The notes: generated by a model from the letters alone, not told the origin. Positions 27,372 through 40,980 are shown, counted from the stretch's first letter. The stretch is DNA of 64,000 bases from Pseudoscleropodium purum (GCA_963969395.1 OZ017805.1:7316001-7380000); one strand, 5' to 3'. Numbers and translations are program-made.

Positions 27372-28948
27372 CGCATGTCTTGTGAATTTGTAATGGTCTG
27401 AATTGTGTGCGACTTTTTTAGCAAAGGTAATGAAATATGTAGTCCATATACACAAAAGCACTTGCTTGCAATGTATATTAATTAAAATTGAAGAAGTGTT
27501 TTGTCATTCATATATTGGAGGAAATTAATTCTATCACTGCAGAAATGATTTGGGTCTCTAAACTAGCATGCGATTGGACAATGCTTTGAACACCATGATT
27601 GCACATTTTGTGAAAATAATTCTTAAGTTATTAATGAATGAAACTAAATTATGGTATATATAGGCATTAAGGTGGATTCCCTTTGAGTGGGCCCTGGTAG
27701 CTACTGGGCGTAATTACTATTAGTGGAGGCTAGGTCTAATTTTTGTGTCTTCAAATTGGAAAGTGAAAGTGAGGTTGACCACATCAAAGAATGCATCATT
27801 TGATTATTCTTGTATATAAGTCATGAAGGGTTTAGGTTTTGGCTAATTGTTTACAAATCGCTTTTTCAACAAACATACCTATTGAATGTGAAGATTTTCT
27901 TGTAGCTTTGATGATAGCTTCAAGGGGGTTGGTTTGATATTTTAATACCTTATGACTTTCCTTGTTCTTTTTTATGTATGTGAACATGCATGTTCAATTA
28001 TCACTATAATCTTATTGAATAAAATCTTTTTAAGGGCAAATGAAACCATGTCACATAAATAATGTTCAATAGTTGTGTACTATGAATATTATAGAATCTA
28101 TTGTAGATCATCATAAGTGATGCTACATGTCAAACCATGTAAGGAAGAATTGTGAATAGAATGGGTTTTGGAGAGGGACTTTTTGGTGTACTCTAGACTA
28201 TTGCTATAAAATGCAAGGACATTACACTAGTACAACGTAGATTGTGAGTTCGAGTAGAACAATTCATATAGGGGTATGGAACTAGAGAACTTGCTCTAAG
28301 GTTTTAATTACAAAAGCAATTGGACACATTCAATTCATAGGATTTCTCATTTTCTATTCTTGAATAAGTGCCATTCCTATACGTTGACAATGGTATATTG
28401 CGAGCAAGTCATTCCTTGAATGAGCTATTTTGTTTGTCATAAAAATCTAAGTAGCAATTGCATATTAATATTCTATGGATGTCATTGTTGAATCATGTAC
28501 AATTAGAATGAAGTCAAGTAGTTTGAACGCATTCTTTTTTCATTGAATTCTTGTTTTCCATAGAAAAGTGAGTGGAAGATGTGTTTGAAATGGAGAAGTC
28601 CATGTTCATGCTTTTTATGACTGAAGACTTGCAACCATAATTTGTGCACAACGCTTTATGTTTAAAGTCAAGAGGTTATGAATTTGAAGTCAATAATGCA
28701 TGCAGTCTTTGAAGTGAAGTATGATAAACTAAAGTGTAGAGAATGTGAACTAAGGTTGGGCTTCAAAACATTTTTGTAAGCAAAAAGTCTACATTGTAGT
28801 CTTATTTTGGGACAATTGTAATGCACAAAAATTAGAAGTTCCATAGGTGCTGCATTAGGGACCTAAAGGTGAAATACATGTTGACAAGGGTGACACTCTT
28901 TTAGTAATTGTTTTTCTTGGCATATATATTATAGCACCCAAATATTGT
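27372..28948 (+). other. intron or insertion inside the CACTA transposase
   Basis: Transposase homology stops after LPYWK near 27371 and resumes with HHALDVMRYEKN near 29040, with no residues of the family missing in between. The 1.6 kb between is AT-rich and has no open frame. A donor-like AAAGTACG lies at the left edge. It may be a long intron or a later insertion; no terminal repeats were noticed. Confidence 0.45.
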
Positions 28949-29875
28949 TTGCATAATATTTTTTTCTCTCATTTCATGTCGAAATTGCATTTCATCATGA
29001 TTACATTGACTTCAAAGTGTTATATCTTACAATGCCGACATGACCATTTGGTGCATCATGCTTTGGACGTAATGCGCTATGAGAAGAATATTTGTGAAAG
29101 CATTTTGAAGACTAGATTTGATGAAAAGGATTCCCCTCTTGTGAAAGCCGACATGCAAGCAAGGAACATTAGACTACACCTTCATTTGCAAGCAATTGGT
29201 ATTAACCGCAATAGAGTCTACATGCTTGATGCAACATATGTTTTGTTAGTAGAGGATAAGGCAAAGGTGCTACAAGTGCTGAAATCATTACAAACTCCAA
29301 CTCATTATGCGAGTGCTCTACATACAAAAATTAACAAAAACAAGCTTAGTGGTTTTAGATCACATGACTTCCATATTCTTCACCAACAAATTTTACCTAT
29401 ATGTTTTCAGAAAATTTCTAACAAGGCTTTTGCTGTAGCAGTGATTCGCCTAAGCAGAGTGTTTAGAAAAATTTGTGCAAAGACAATAAATGCAGATGAC
29501 AAAGAACAACTCATAGCGGATTGCGTAGAAACTATGTACTTCTTTGAGAAAGAAATGCCACCATTATTTTTTGATATAATGCCTAACCATTTAGTGGAAG
29601 GGGTATTTTTTTGTGGACTAGTTCATACTAGGTGGATGTACCCTTATGAACATTACTTCAAGTCATTAAAAGGATTTGTGAGAAATCTCGCAAAATCAGA
29701 AGGCAACATTGTTCAAGGCTATGAAGTTGAGAAAGCTCTAGGGTTTGTAACGGAATACATGTTAGAGTACAACATTACATCTCAAAGAGTGCGGGATGAT
29801 GTAGAGGAGCCAACAATGGTGGATGAAATCTTAGAGGGCAAGGGAAAGTCTCGAGAACTATCAGAAGATTTGTAG
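28949..29875 (+). pseudogene. CACTA transposase, C-terminal DUF4218 part
   Basis: A 308-codon open frame. True homology starts near residue 30 with LDVMRYEKNICESIL (TNP2 end). It continues through LSGFRSHDFHILHQQILPICF, a metal-binding-like His-rich site, and VIRLSRVFRKICAKTI, CVETMYFFEKEMPPLFFDIMPNHLVE, HTRWMYPYEHYFKSLKGFVRN and EGNIVQGYEVEKALGF, all hallmarks of DUF4218, the domain that follows TNP2 in plant CACTA transposases. The first ~25 residues (FFSHFMSKLHFIM) are probably intron. The frame is intact to 29875, but the gene as a whole is broken upstream. Confidence 0.85.
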
Positions 29876-32202
29876 AATGCAATACACAATTTTATTTTGG
29901 ACAATACATCACACTTGTAGCATTATAGGGAGTAAGAAATTCCAAACTCTTCCCTTATACATTAAACTATAGAAAGGCCATTGCATGACTAATGTGTTCA
30001 CTACTAAAATAATGGCTATTAACGTAAGTCTTTGTGCTATAGGAATTTATTCACATTGTATTTGAAAGTGTACAACCAGGTTTGAGAGAAACATGGATGA
30101 AAGGTCATGCAACATAGCAGTGTAGGAGTGATGGCATGTGCATTTTAGTAATATGGAAGCTTGAAAGGTTTTTTGAAAGTTGCACTTATGTTAAAAGGAC
30201 ATTAACTTTTAGTACATTATGGCACTCTTTATAGAAAGTATCAAATAATTTGGCAAGAAAGATCAATAGACAGAATAGAGTTCCGTGCTCAACATTGTTG
30301 CAATAGTGGAAGAAAATGGGTTGTCTATCCTAGTAAGTTGGAAGAGGTATTGCCATTCGCAAAGTGGCTCCCAAGAGAGGTGGAGGACAAAAAAGAGTAG
30401 AGGATATTGATTCCAGAACATGTGGAAGACTCATATATACCACCATTTTTGAGGATTGCACTCGCAATGGAGGTATAGTTGTTTAAATGCATCATTGCTA
30501 GTAGGAAGGCTCAAAGAGTGTTGTGAAAAGTTCTATCATTAGCCAATAGCTTACAACATTCTTAATATCGAATAGCAATTGATAATTTCTATATCAAAAC
30601 AAGAATGCATTTTGTAAATAGTTATAAGTGATGAATTATGTAATAATTGCATGTGCAAAACTAGTTCAATAAGGGGGCTAAGGTCTTGTTTTCCCACATG
30701 TTCTTTCATCATCTACTAAGACAATGAGTTTTGTGCATTGTAGTTTGAAGATGACAGCGCTTTATTGCAAAGTCATATTTTAAAACTAGATGGGCAAGTG
30801 CAATGATTTAGCTTTGCAAACAAGAATTTATCTTTTACGTGAACAACATCATATCAATGTATATACTCTAGTTTCTCTTCATTAGAGGAAGACAATTAAT
30901 TAGCATTTTTTCTCACTTTCTTTTACCAAATGTTGTCATGGTCGATGTGGATTGTCGTTGCATCATGCTAAGTCATTGATGTTTTGTGAGAGAAATCAAT
31001 GTTGTTGAAGGTAATTCTGTATACGTGGTGACGGAAGAGGCTCATAGACCCTTGGCAACATCATGTTGTTCTCCTTTCCTCCTCTCTTCTTAATTGTTTA
31101 CTTATTTATTTTTTTAGTGGATTTCACAAATGCATTAACATCTGAGACATAGCTAATTTTTTGCCTCATAATATTGACAAAGTAATAATGAGGGAGCTTT
31201 ATTCAATGTTTATCTCATCGGCCATGCAAGTATTGTCCCTGCCTTTTTAGACATGGTGACTAATAGGAATAGAACAATGACTACAGCTTTGCCAGCTTCA
31301 TCAAACTACAAGTCTTGCAGTACTTCTCTTTCCTTTTCTTGACATTGTATTTCCACAGTCCCATCGTATGAGGGATTTCTAATACTTCATAACTGAATCT
31401 ATGAAGAAAAGGATAAGCAGACTATGCATACATGTCTAAGAAAATGATGATAGGATGGAGGAGAATTTGGTGAGTACAAACATGTTGTAGTGAGGGAAAT
31501 TTTAGTTGCAAAATAAGAAACAAACCTCCTCTTTCTTCAATTCTACAAATAGGTAGACAAGTAGTGTACATATTCAACACTTATTTCATTTTCAATGAGC
31601 AAAATTTTTCTACAGTCATAGACTATTCTTTTCGAAGTGCCACAAATTATTTGAATGTGAGGACTATAAGTGAACTACTTCATATTAATCTAAGGTTGTT
31701 CATGTTGCAGGGTTGTGATTACATGAGAAGTTGAAGACATGAATGTACTTTAATAGAACTATTCAAAAGAAAAGAGAAGCTCTCTTGTACTACAAAATAT
31801 GAAGACATTCATTGATGAATCAATCTTGTCAACAGTTATTGTGAGGCAAATCTATAAAAATGAACCTATTTCTGTAGTATGCAGGTCGCACAACACTTTG
31901 CAACTTACATCTAGCCATTAGAGACATTTCAAGATACAATTTGGATTCTTGTAAAGCTCTAAGAATGACGTGTAATCATTGTCAAGCCAAATTTATGGAT
32001 AATTGGATAAGGTATGTGACATCAACACTATCTATACAGTAAATTCACGTTTAAAAATTCATTTTATTTTATAGTATCCAAACCAACAATAGTGAGGCAA
32101 CATTTTTTAAAGCCTTAACAAGAATTTGTCAAATTTTGCAATTTTTGATTACGAGTGAGTGAAACAACAAAGACTTGTTGATTTTCTATTGGTTTTGTCA
32201 AC
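29876..32202 (+). other. 3' part of the CACTA element, no gene recognised
   Basis: AT-rich DNA between the DUF4218 frame and the right terminus. A CACTACTAAAATAATGG at 29999 resembles a CACTA left end and could mark a nested non-autonomous element (29999-32216), but the outer 3-bp flanks do not match (GTT against AAA). Subterminal motifs (TATCCAAACCAACAA near 32077) rise towards the end. No other coding signal is seen. Confidence 0.4.
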
Positions 32203-32216
32203 GTTTTCTAGTAGTG
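32203..32216 (+). mobile_element. CACTA right terminal inverted repeat
   Basis: GTTTTCTAGTAGTG is the reverse complement of CACTACTAGAAAAC, the typical CACTA-superfamily terminus. It is preceded by TTGTTGATTTT-type subterminal repeats like those before 1065. It probably ends the element that carries the transposase at 3003-29875. The matching left end was not found between 1066 and 3000. Confidence 0.65.
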
Positions 32217-35200
32217 AAATGGTATGTTTAGTTTTTAGTTTCTTCTCTTCTCATTCAATTTCCAATGCTTATTATCTTCCTCACCCTCTTTGTCTAGCAT
32301 TCAATCCACACACACTCAAACTTGCGCTCAATATTAGCCATGCTCAAACGTGCTATGTGGCAAACTATGAATGGCCAAGACCCTCCCAATACCCTAGTCA
32401 ATGCCCCCCTTGAGATCTCCATTAGGACTTTGTGTGGACCCCCTTGAGACTCCATGGACAAAAACTTGATACCTATCAATGCCTCCCTTGAAACCCAATT
32501 ATGCCCCCATGTAGACCCAGTTATGACCTCCTAAGACGGAAATCAATATCCATGAGTGCCCCCTTTGAAACTTTAGTTAGGACCCTACTTACTTTGGTCA
32601 ACTCAGTTACCAAACTAGGCTGGCTAGGGGCTTATAAATTTTCATAACTTTGGTTTACCAAACATTAAGGGTTAAACCCAATTAATTTCCCAAAACAATC
32701 AACACACACATAATTTAATATGTTAAAATTCCGTAAAAGAAATGAAGAATTTAATGGACTATAATTTAATAATGCTTAATTGAAAATTAACTAAAAGGAA
32801 ATATAAACGGCCTTCAACAAATTGGAACTTATAACATAAAGAAAATAAATCATTAAAAATCAAAATATGACCAAACAACTACCAACCAACTAAAATAATG
32901 AAATGATTGAACAATTTTGAAGGGGATCTTACCAAAATCAAACACCACAAGTTCCTCTCTTTTATGAATGAACCCCTTTCAAGCATACCACCGATTGGCA
33001 AAGAGAATGAAGTCTATTAAGTTGTTGGCTTAAATAGTTGGTTTTAAGTTCAAAAAGTCAAAGCTCCACTATGCAAGGTTGATCCTAAGCTAATTTGATA
33101 ATTTAGGAGTCTAAATGAACTTTTATTCTATTTCGCAATTTGGAAAATTGTTATGGACCTTGCGAAATCTCTTAAATCTTATAAAGATCATTTAAAGATT
33201 CAGAGGTCAAATTGGTATGAATTTCTCAAAGTATAGGAAGCAAAGCTCTACCATGCAGAGGCAATCCCAAGCACTAATGAAGAAGATTATCTTTTCAGTA
33301 TAGAAATTTTTTTTAAGAAATCAAACCTTATTTAGGTAAAGCTTCCACATGTGGGGCAATTCCTAACTAAGTCTCACAAAGCAAGGTTTTTGTTTAAGTT
33401 ATTCTTAAGAATTTTCATAAATAGAAGAGGTACATATGACAACGTTTAAACCAAACCCTAAATGTCACCAAACTTTTAGGAACAAATTGAATGACACCTG
33501 TTCCACAACAACACACAAACAAACTCCAATGTTATAGAAGATATTCCACAATCACTAGAATAAAAAAAAGTATCACAACTAGTCTAAGCAAGTGTATCTA
33601 GGGCTAAATGAGAATAATTCTAAACTAATTGAGAAAAGAGATTAAAACTAAATGAACAAAAAGAAAGAAAGAATGGAAGAAAGAATGAAGGCAAAGATAA
33701 AAGGTTGGCTCAATGGCCTAAGTTAACTCTTCCAACAGTGTGTCGCTGTCTGGAATGAAAGAAAAACATGATGTTTAATTTTTAGAGAAGGGTCCTTATA
33801 TACTAGTTGCAAAGGACCCACCACTAAGATTCACAATGAACTTTTTACCCTCTTACCACAAGATATTTTTCTAAACTACCCTAATCTACCCCTAGATATT
33901 TGTTCATTAAATCTTTGTTTTATCAAAAGGAAGGTTCTCAAGCAAGTTCCTCAAAACCCCTAATTAGCTTTAGGAATAATGTCCAAATGAAATCTATTGA
34001 CTTTTGAAAATTTCCATAGAATTAAATCCTAATTAACGTAAGATATTTTGTGTTTAACCTAAAGTCAAGTCCTAAATAACCTTTGTATGTCCAAATTGAC
34101 TTTTAAAGGCAAGACTTGAAAATCTAATCAAATCAAATTTTAGATTTTCTCTAAGATTTTTAGAAATTTAACTTTAACTTACCACAAATTATGCTAAAAA
34201 AGTCAAACTATGAACGGAAATTTTTTAGGGAACAACTCAAAACACAAAACCAATTTTGCCATTGCGTTAAAAAGACCCAAATTAGTTAGAAGAACCTTGC
34301 AAGTGCTTATTTACTCACCCTTGATAAATGAATAAACACAACCAAGTTCTTTTAGTTGGTTTTATTCTATGGATGTTCTAATGTTGGTCCATTGTGCCTT
34401 CCAAGCAATGGATCTTTTCTAATTTCTAAGTAAACTTCAAGTATACAAAAACCCAATCAAAACAAGACTTAAACTATTGTTTGCCAAGTGATTACAAATT
34501 CTAATGAGCCGCCGTGGTTGTTTTGAAAAAGGTGGTTCAGACACAAATTAAATATGCCATTTTGTAGATGATTAATTCCCCTTTCCAAAAATATAAAATT
34601 CATTCTAATCGGACATTCCTAGCAAAAGATATGAGCAAATGAAGTTTGACCACTAAACGGTTCATCAAAACTTCATCCACGGTTTTGTGCTAGTTCCCTA
34701 ATTCAAAAGACCTTGAGATTTTAAAGATACACTTAAAATGTTTCTTGCTATCTAAATTTGAAGTTTGGTCTTAAGTTGACAATTCTACTGAAGTTTCATC
34801 CAATCCTAGCATAGAACTTCATCCTTTAATATCTTGTTGGTTTTTTCGTCTTTTCTTGAGTTTGAAGTTCCTATGGGTTCTAATTATCTTCTTCTACGAG
34901 CTTGTGGTTCTCAGTTATCATTCTAATCTAACTTCTAAGTTCTAGATTAGCCTTCTTTGTTCTTTTGACCTCGGTCTAACTTTTGTCAATTTACTATTTT
35001 TGGAAAGTTTGCATTTTTCACTTGTAGTTCCTAATTCTAGGATTTTAGATTGGGTTCATACTTGCTAATTAATTTCTTCTACTATAAGTTATTGCTAGAT
35101 GAAGTTTGACCGCTAATCGGTTCTTCAAACTTCATCCATTAATATCTCCAAATCTACAACTTGAAATTAAGTTTTACTTTTGATTTTGGGTGATAAGTAA

Positions 35201-37330
35201 TAACCTTCCTTTAACTCGCTCAACTTGTTCCAAAGTTTTTGGTTTTATCTAACTTTCATCCGATTTTGACTCTAAACTTCATTCACTTCTATCTTTCTTA
35301 TTTTAAGTCAGATTTCTGAATGTGAGATGTTTTTGGAAACCTCTAAGCAAGGCCTACCATCTGATCTTACTAAATTTGAATAAAAGCTTAATCTTTATGC
35401 TCTGAATCCTATTGGTAATTCGGCCATATGGTAATTTAACCTATTTTCAATAATTCAAAAGTAAGGTAAGATTTCAAGTTTTTACCTTGTAGTTAGGTTC
35501 ATCGTTGAGGTAGTTGTACGCATCGTGAAATGCTCCATTGTCTGCCATCTTCCGACTTTGATTGTAATTTTTGCCCATAGCTTAAAGGAGGGGTTTAGAT
35601 ACACTTCTAAGTCCTATTTGTCTCTAACTCCTTTCCTCTTTATCTCTTCTTCTTTTCTTTTCCTATCTTCTATTCTATTCAATTATTTCTTCTTCTTTCC
35701 TTTTTTTCACTTATTTCACATATTTCAAAAAAATATATAAATTAACCCAATACACTTGATCAATCTTCTTCTAATTTCCCTTATCTCAATTCTAATTGTT
35801 TGTTCTAAATACTTGAAATTTCTCCTTCTTCAACTTCAACTGTAATAATCTAATAACTTAGTCTTCAATTCACAACTATCATTCCTATTGAGTTTTTGAA
35901 CTCAAATTTAGTCTAAGCTAGAAGAGTTGAAAGAGTGGTGAGATAGAAATTAGTTTTGTACTTCTCCTTGCTAATCATACCTCCCTAATCTACCCTTCTT
36001 CCCTTCTAATCTATTTTCTAATTTCCCTATCAAATGCCTTAGCTCTCAATCTGACTTTTGATAGCTTACTATTTTTGGATTTCTAATATGTTTTCTTTGT
36101 AGAAGCTAAAACCATCTTTCTAAGTTGATGAGGAACTTGCAAATTGGACTTTCTTAGTAGAAGTTATGCATGGATGAAGTTTTGATTACTAATTAGTGTT
36201 TGAAACTTCATCCGCTTATATCTTACTCATTTTAGCTCGGATTTTCTTGTATTTTATGATTCTGGAAAGTTCTTGACGTCTACTATGGGATTATGAACTT
36301 CAGTTTGTATTGACCCCTCTTCTTAGCGGTCTGACAACACCCTTGGTCTCGGCCCTAAAGAAAGACTAAAATTAAAAATAACAACTTGACCAAATTAAGG
36401 CCAAAAGGCCTAACTACATAGAAATGATCAAAGGAAGGGGGAGGTTCAAAGCTTCGCCATCAAAATGAAAATAAATAAAAACTCAAACCCCACAAAGTCA
36501 AAGCTTCGCTGTATTTCTTAAATACTCTAAAATTCTAGCAATTCTAAATCTTTCCAAAGTCAAAGCTTTGTCGTCTCGTTTGGGACAAACAAAAATATGG
36601 ACAATACAATACCAACAAATTCACTTATCAAACCCACCCAAAACACAAACTAGAGCAAGGAGGTTAGTACAACCACTTGTTAGTTCAAAAAACAATTATA
36701 CAAATAAGTTAGTACAACCAAGCCCAACTCTGGGGAATTTTTCAATGAAGGAATTTCCCACTTGGGAGTTTAGAACTCACAAACACAAGCTAGAAACCCC
36801 CTAAAGCAGCATCACTAAGGTATGTTGAGGGGTAGTTCTAGAAATAGTGCAAACAATTATACTTCAATAAAAGAATTAAAAACCCAGGTACAAATGATTA
36901 AAACAAGCCAAGAATTGAAGTGACCCCTCAAGCCCTTCAAAGTTTTAAAAAGAACAACAAAAGAACTCAAAAAACATGTATACAATTTGGGACCAAAATA
37001 TTGGCCCGTCAATCCAATTGATGGACTAACATGTCTAAGGTGCCAAAATGCTCGCCAATTAGTAACAGAGGGGGGTTTGTGAAAGGAAAATGAGCCCTCA
37101 TATATATGTTTTTGAGGCCTCATCTCCTCCCAATTCCTATGTGGTAACCTTATCAATTAGGATTTTCATCCTAATCCTTCCAATTTTCGACTTCTAGGTT
37201 GGTCCAAACTTCTAACTTTTGGAGAAATATTTCAAATGGCAAACGGATTGCACCAATGGCTTCAAAATGCCATTTCTAGTCTAGTAGACCTCCTACCCCC
37301 TTTTCCAACCTGAGAATCCTAATGAATCTT
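32217..37330. repeat. AT-rich region of decayed dispersed repeats, no gene
   Basis: No convincing coding frame. Recurrent short texts are visible: a polypyrimidine-rich CCCCCTTGAGA type array (about 32380-32600), GTCAAAGCTxC segments (near 33057, 33238, 36450, 36498 and 36557), and the GATGAAGTTT...AAACTTCATC hairpins listed separately. A long C/T-rich tract lies at 35620-35720. The family is unknown; it looks like a very old, fragmented transposon or satellite. Confidence 0.4.
34636..36215. repeat. three dispersed GATGAAGTTT/AAACTTCATC hairpins
   Basis: Near-palindromes occur at about 34638-34680, 35098-35140 and 36172-36214. The best is the middle one, with a perfect 12-bp stem GATGAAGTTTGA/TCAAACTTCATC around CCGCTAATCGG. 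The loop core (CCGCTAATCGG, CCACTAAACGG, TTACTAATTAG) is itself part-palindromic. Confidence 0.55.
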
Positions 37331-37339
37331 AATAGTGAC

Positions 37340-39005
37340 TAGAAACCCCAAATGGATAAAAACTCAAGTTTTGGAGTTTTCACTTTTTGACAAAAGTGAC
37401 TAGCCTAGGCTCTTAGGAAGGTTCAAAGGAGTAGAAAAGACCCTAATTTTTTTTTACTCCGATGTCGTGTGCTCTTGAAACACCGATGAACTCCGTACTT
37501 GATCCTTAAATTTGCTAGTTCCGAAGGATCTTGCTACTTTTAGGTATCTTTTGCTATCAGAATGTCACAAAACTTGTTGGAGAGCTTTATAAACATTAAA
37601 AAAGATATATTAATTTTTAGTGAGATTTTACTGCACTTATGGTAATTTTCACAATTTTACTAAGTCAAATTCAAATGATTGATTACTCAAAAAAAGATCT
37701 AGGATGATAAAAAACCGAGACTTTTGGGGGAACCTCTCATAGAATTCTTCAAAAATTGTACAAGTTTACAATTTTACCTTGCATTCATGGAAAAGAAGAA
37801 CAAATCCCATGACCTCCTTTATTTTCTAGTGAAACAGAAAATCTTCCATGAAAAGGGGAATCTTGGCGAAGTGATAGTTGTGTTGGTCCCCTAGCGTGAC
37901 TCCCGCTTCAAATCACCGTACTTAGGTCGTAGATGCCCTTCAATGCTCTAGTTTGAGTTCCTTCACCTACAAGCTAACAATTGGAGTTTCTATTGTTTTG
38001 TTGATGGAATGGTGAAACTAAAACCTATCACGGGAAATCTATACTAAGATTCTCACAAGATTCCCTTCGACCAGTTTTAGCTAATTTGAGTCTCATTGCA
38101 TAGATAGGTGTTGATAATCAGGCAATTTCTACTAAATACACTTACTATGTACAAAAGGTGGGTTTCTACCTTATCTATATGTGAGGTTGCGTTGTATATG
38201 TATAAAACTAGGTGTAAAGTGACTAGAGGGTGTATTGGTATGTACAATACGAATTTTGGTCCAACATGTATTCTTCGTCTTTTCTCACCTAAAACTACAC
38301 TCAAAACTATAAGAATTGAAAAAAATACAGATTAAGTCCCAAGTGACAAAATTGGTACTCATAGACCCCTTTCCCTTTTTTCTTAAGTCATTTTTTAGTG
38401 TAAAACCACTCATGGTAATTCTAAAGAAAAGTAAAAACTCTAATTTTTGGAATTTGTAGTTTTTGAAGAAACTAAGTAGCCAAAGTTGTTTAGAAGGTTC
38501 AAAGAAATAAGAAAAGATCCTTTATTTGCATTGATCAGATACTGTTAGCTCTTGGTTTGTTGGTCAACCCACCACCATGTTGTAATTTCTTGAAAAATTC
38601 GATGTTGTTGATGATTCTGGTACTTCTGCCTACTAGAAAGTCTTCAAACTTAATAGAGTACTCTATTAGCATACAGAACAGTATGCTAATTTTTAGTACG
38701 ATTTTATTACACTCCAAGTAATTTTTATGAATTTACCAACAGTTTCAAATGCAATTGACTTTTCATGGAGTCATCATAGAAGCCTGTAAAATCCCGAAAC
38801 TTTTTGGACAACCTTTAAGAAATTCCAAAAACCTTAGAACAAAACCAAACCTCTAATTGCACTATTCATAGAGATGCTAAAATTAACAACTTCGCAATAA
38901 TTTCCACCTGAGGAAGAAATCATTTTGGTATTAGGGTTTGTCGTAGATGATTGGCTCTTCTATTAATCTCCTAGCGTGCTTTTACCGTAAAATCACCTTT
39001 CTGCA
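37340..39005. repeat. diverged direct duplication, period about 1.07 kb
   Basis: About 37340-37925 and 38410-39005 read in parallel: a shared AAAACTC...TTTGGA...AGTTTT opening, then AGAAGGTTCAAAG, GCTAATTTTTAGT or TTAATTTTTAGTGAGATTTTA, and both close with CCTAGCGTG...CAAATCACC or TAAAATCACC. Many substitutions and indels show it is old. No coding content is seen; 39005-40970 is likewise AT-rich with nothing recognised apart from a TATAAATA at 40603. Confidence 0.6.
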
Positions 39006-40980
39006 AGCTCCAACCTCCTCTTCCTTTGTCTATTCTTAATTTGGATTGATATTTGGTAGTTACCTACAAGACCAATATAACTAATGTAAATTCTCTAAAA
39101 ATTGGATTTTATAAACTATTAGACTTTCTAGACCTAAAAATATACTATGACACTTAGCTAGATTGTCACATGCACCTTGCAATGGTTATTTGATACATAG
39201 AAAAGACACTAGATCTAATTAACTCTCACATCCTTACTTCACTCAAAATTGCTAATTTAACCTTACGATCTCTCAACTAAGACTTCAAATTGTAGAAACA
39301 TGTTGAAAAGTATATTTTCTACTTCTAAGAAGACTTCTAACTCAATTGGCAAAGACTACTTCCAATTCCACTCAAATACTATAATTCATACATAATTGCA
39401 TAAATATTCGCTAAATGTTGCAAAACATTCGCAAAAATAATCTTAGGGCTCCAAGTGCCAACTTAAGGGCTCACATATGGTGGCCATTTGCAATATGATT
39501 GGAAATTGTGTGAATCCCAGTCTCTTGCTACGTTTAATCTTTGGCTCATAGTCAATGTCATCTAATGTAAATGATTATTTGAAGCTAATCAAGTTACTAC
39601 CAAGATGTAAATGTATGTAACCCTTAATTGGTACCAAAACCTAGAAGACGCACCCTTATAATGTTCCAAACTTGAAGAAAGATGCACTATTTATATGGTT
39701 ATGGACTTACAAAAGACGTACCAAAATCTACATACTAAAATATTTATATCTAGCTAAAGGAATTAACTAGCATTTGGTTATAGCCAAATTTAGTTGAAAT
39801 GGCTATCCATCATGTACCAAAATCTTGAATCTAGTCAATTAGTATTTCCGCCCAAAATGGAAATCATCTCACATATCAAAAATTTTATTATTTTTGCCCA
39901 AAGGGGAAATTATTTTAGAAACATAAAGGCACCAAGGGTGAGTAGAGAAATACCCAAAAATTTCAGTAGATCACACCTAATCATGAATATAGACACCAAA
40001 ATAGTAGATACTATCTTAACTAGTGTACATTGTGCAATATATATCCTTGTAAAGGTTTCCAAAGAAAACCTTAGATACATAGTCATAGGTTTAAGAAAAT
40101 TCTAAGCACCTATTTTCTAATATGTAAACTTTGATGTTAATCTAAAAGATCAAATTAGACTCTATCACTATTAGAATGGTTTGTTAAATTATCTTCTATA
40201 ATTTTCTTGTTATGTTCCAAATTAACTAGAATTGAATTTCAAAGTAAGATGAAATCTCAATTCGCTTTGGATACAACTAGCTTAGACATGAGAGTTTTAA
40301 AAGAGAATCCTCCCCCAACAAATTGAGTTTGGATGTAAGAAAGAGAAAAGGAAAAAAGAAACTATAGAACTAGTGAAAAAAGCAAGTGGTTTGATTATCA
40401 ATGCTCAAGAGCTCACTTGAAAAGTGTCTCTAACTCGTAATCACAGTGATTTCTTGTCAATCTCACTAACTCAAGGACAACGCTACAGCGATAGTATCAA
40501 GGTTCAAACTGTCATCGTTTGGAAACTAATGAAGGGACCTAGTAATAGTAACTGCCACCGCGGACCGTCAGATTGGAGACATCCGTTGGGTTTCCTTGTT
40601 GGTATAAATACCGTTGTTGGTCACCAAATCCTATGTTCTATAGTTGATTTGTTTTTATTTTTGTTTTTCTTGCTTTTTGTTTTTAGATTTCATCTTCAAG
40701 CATTTGCTTGTAAGGGAAAATTGAGATATAAACATCAACCTATTCAAAAAGGTAGTAGTAAAATGATTAGTGTGATGAATACTGGATTCTTACATCCTAC
40801 AGTCATAAAATTCATATACAAATATTTGACGTATATATGAAGACACCATGAATTTCCACCTTTCCAACTTTTTGAGATTTAATCAAGGATGATTGTTTAC
40901 CCCCTTTTTAATTTTGTTGTTAGATTTAGGCTATTATAAAACTCAAAACCAACTCATGGGTATGTTAATGAGTGGCATAA

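Noticed and set aside
28949..29040. First 30 codons of the DUF4218 frame as true N-terminus
   Set aside because: The Phe/His-rich lead-in has no family similarity and probably belongs to the intron or insertion; homology begins at LDVMRYEKN.
29999..32216. Nested non-autonomous CACTA element
   Set aside because: CACTACTAAAATAATGG matches the right end only over the first few bases and the 3-bp flanks differ (GTT against AAA), so the right end is assigned to the transposase-bearing element.
32159..32413. 84-codon plus frame starting at the CACTA terminus
   Set aside because: It spans the transposon end and a C-rich repeat; composition is not protein-like.
40424..40840. 138-codon plus frame downstream of the 40.4 kb region, with a TATAAATA at 40603 inside it
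   Set aside because: The first part has random composition and the middle is a T-rich run read as Phe/Leu; the TATA box lies within the frame. No family match could be seen.
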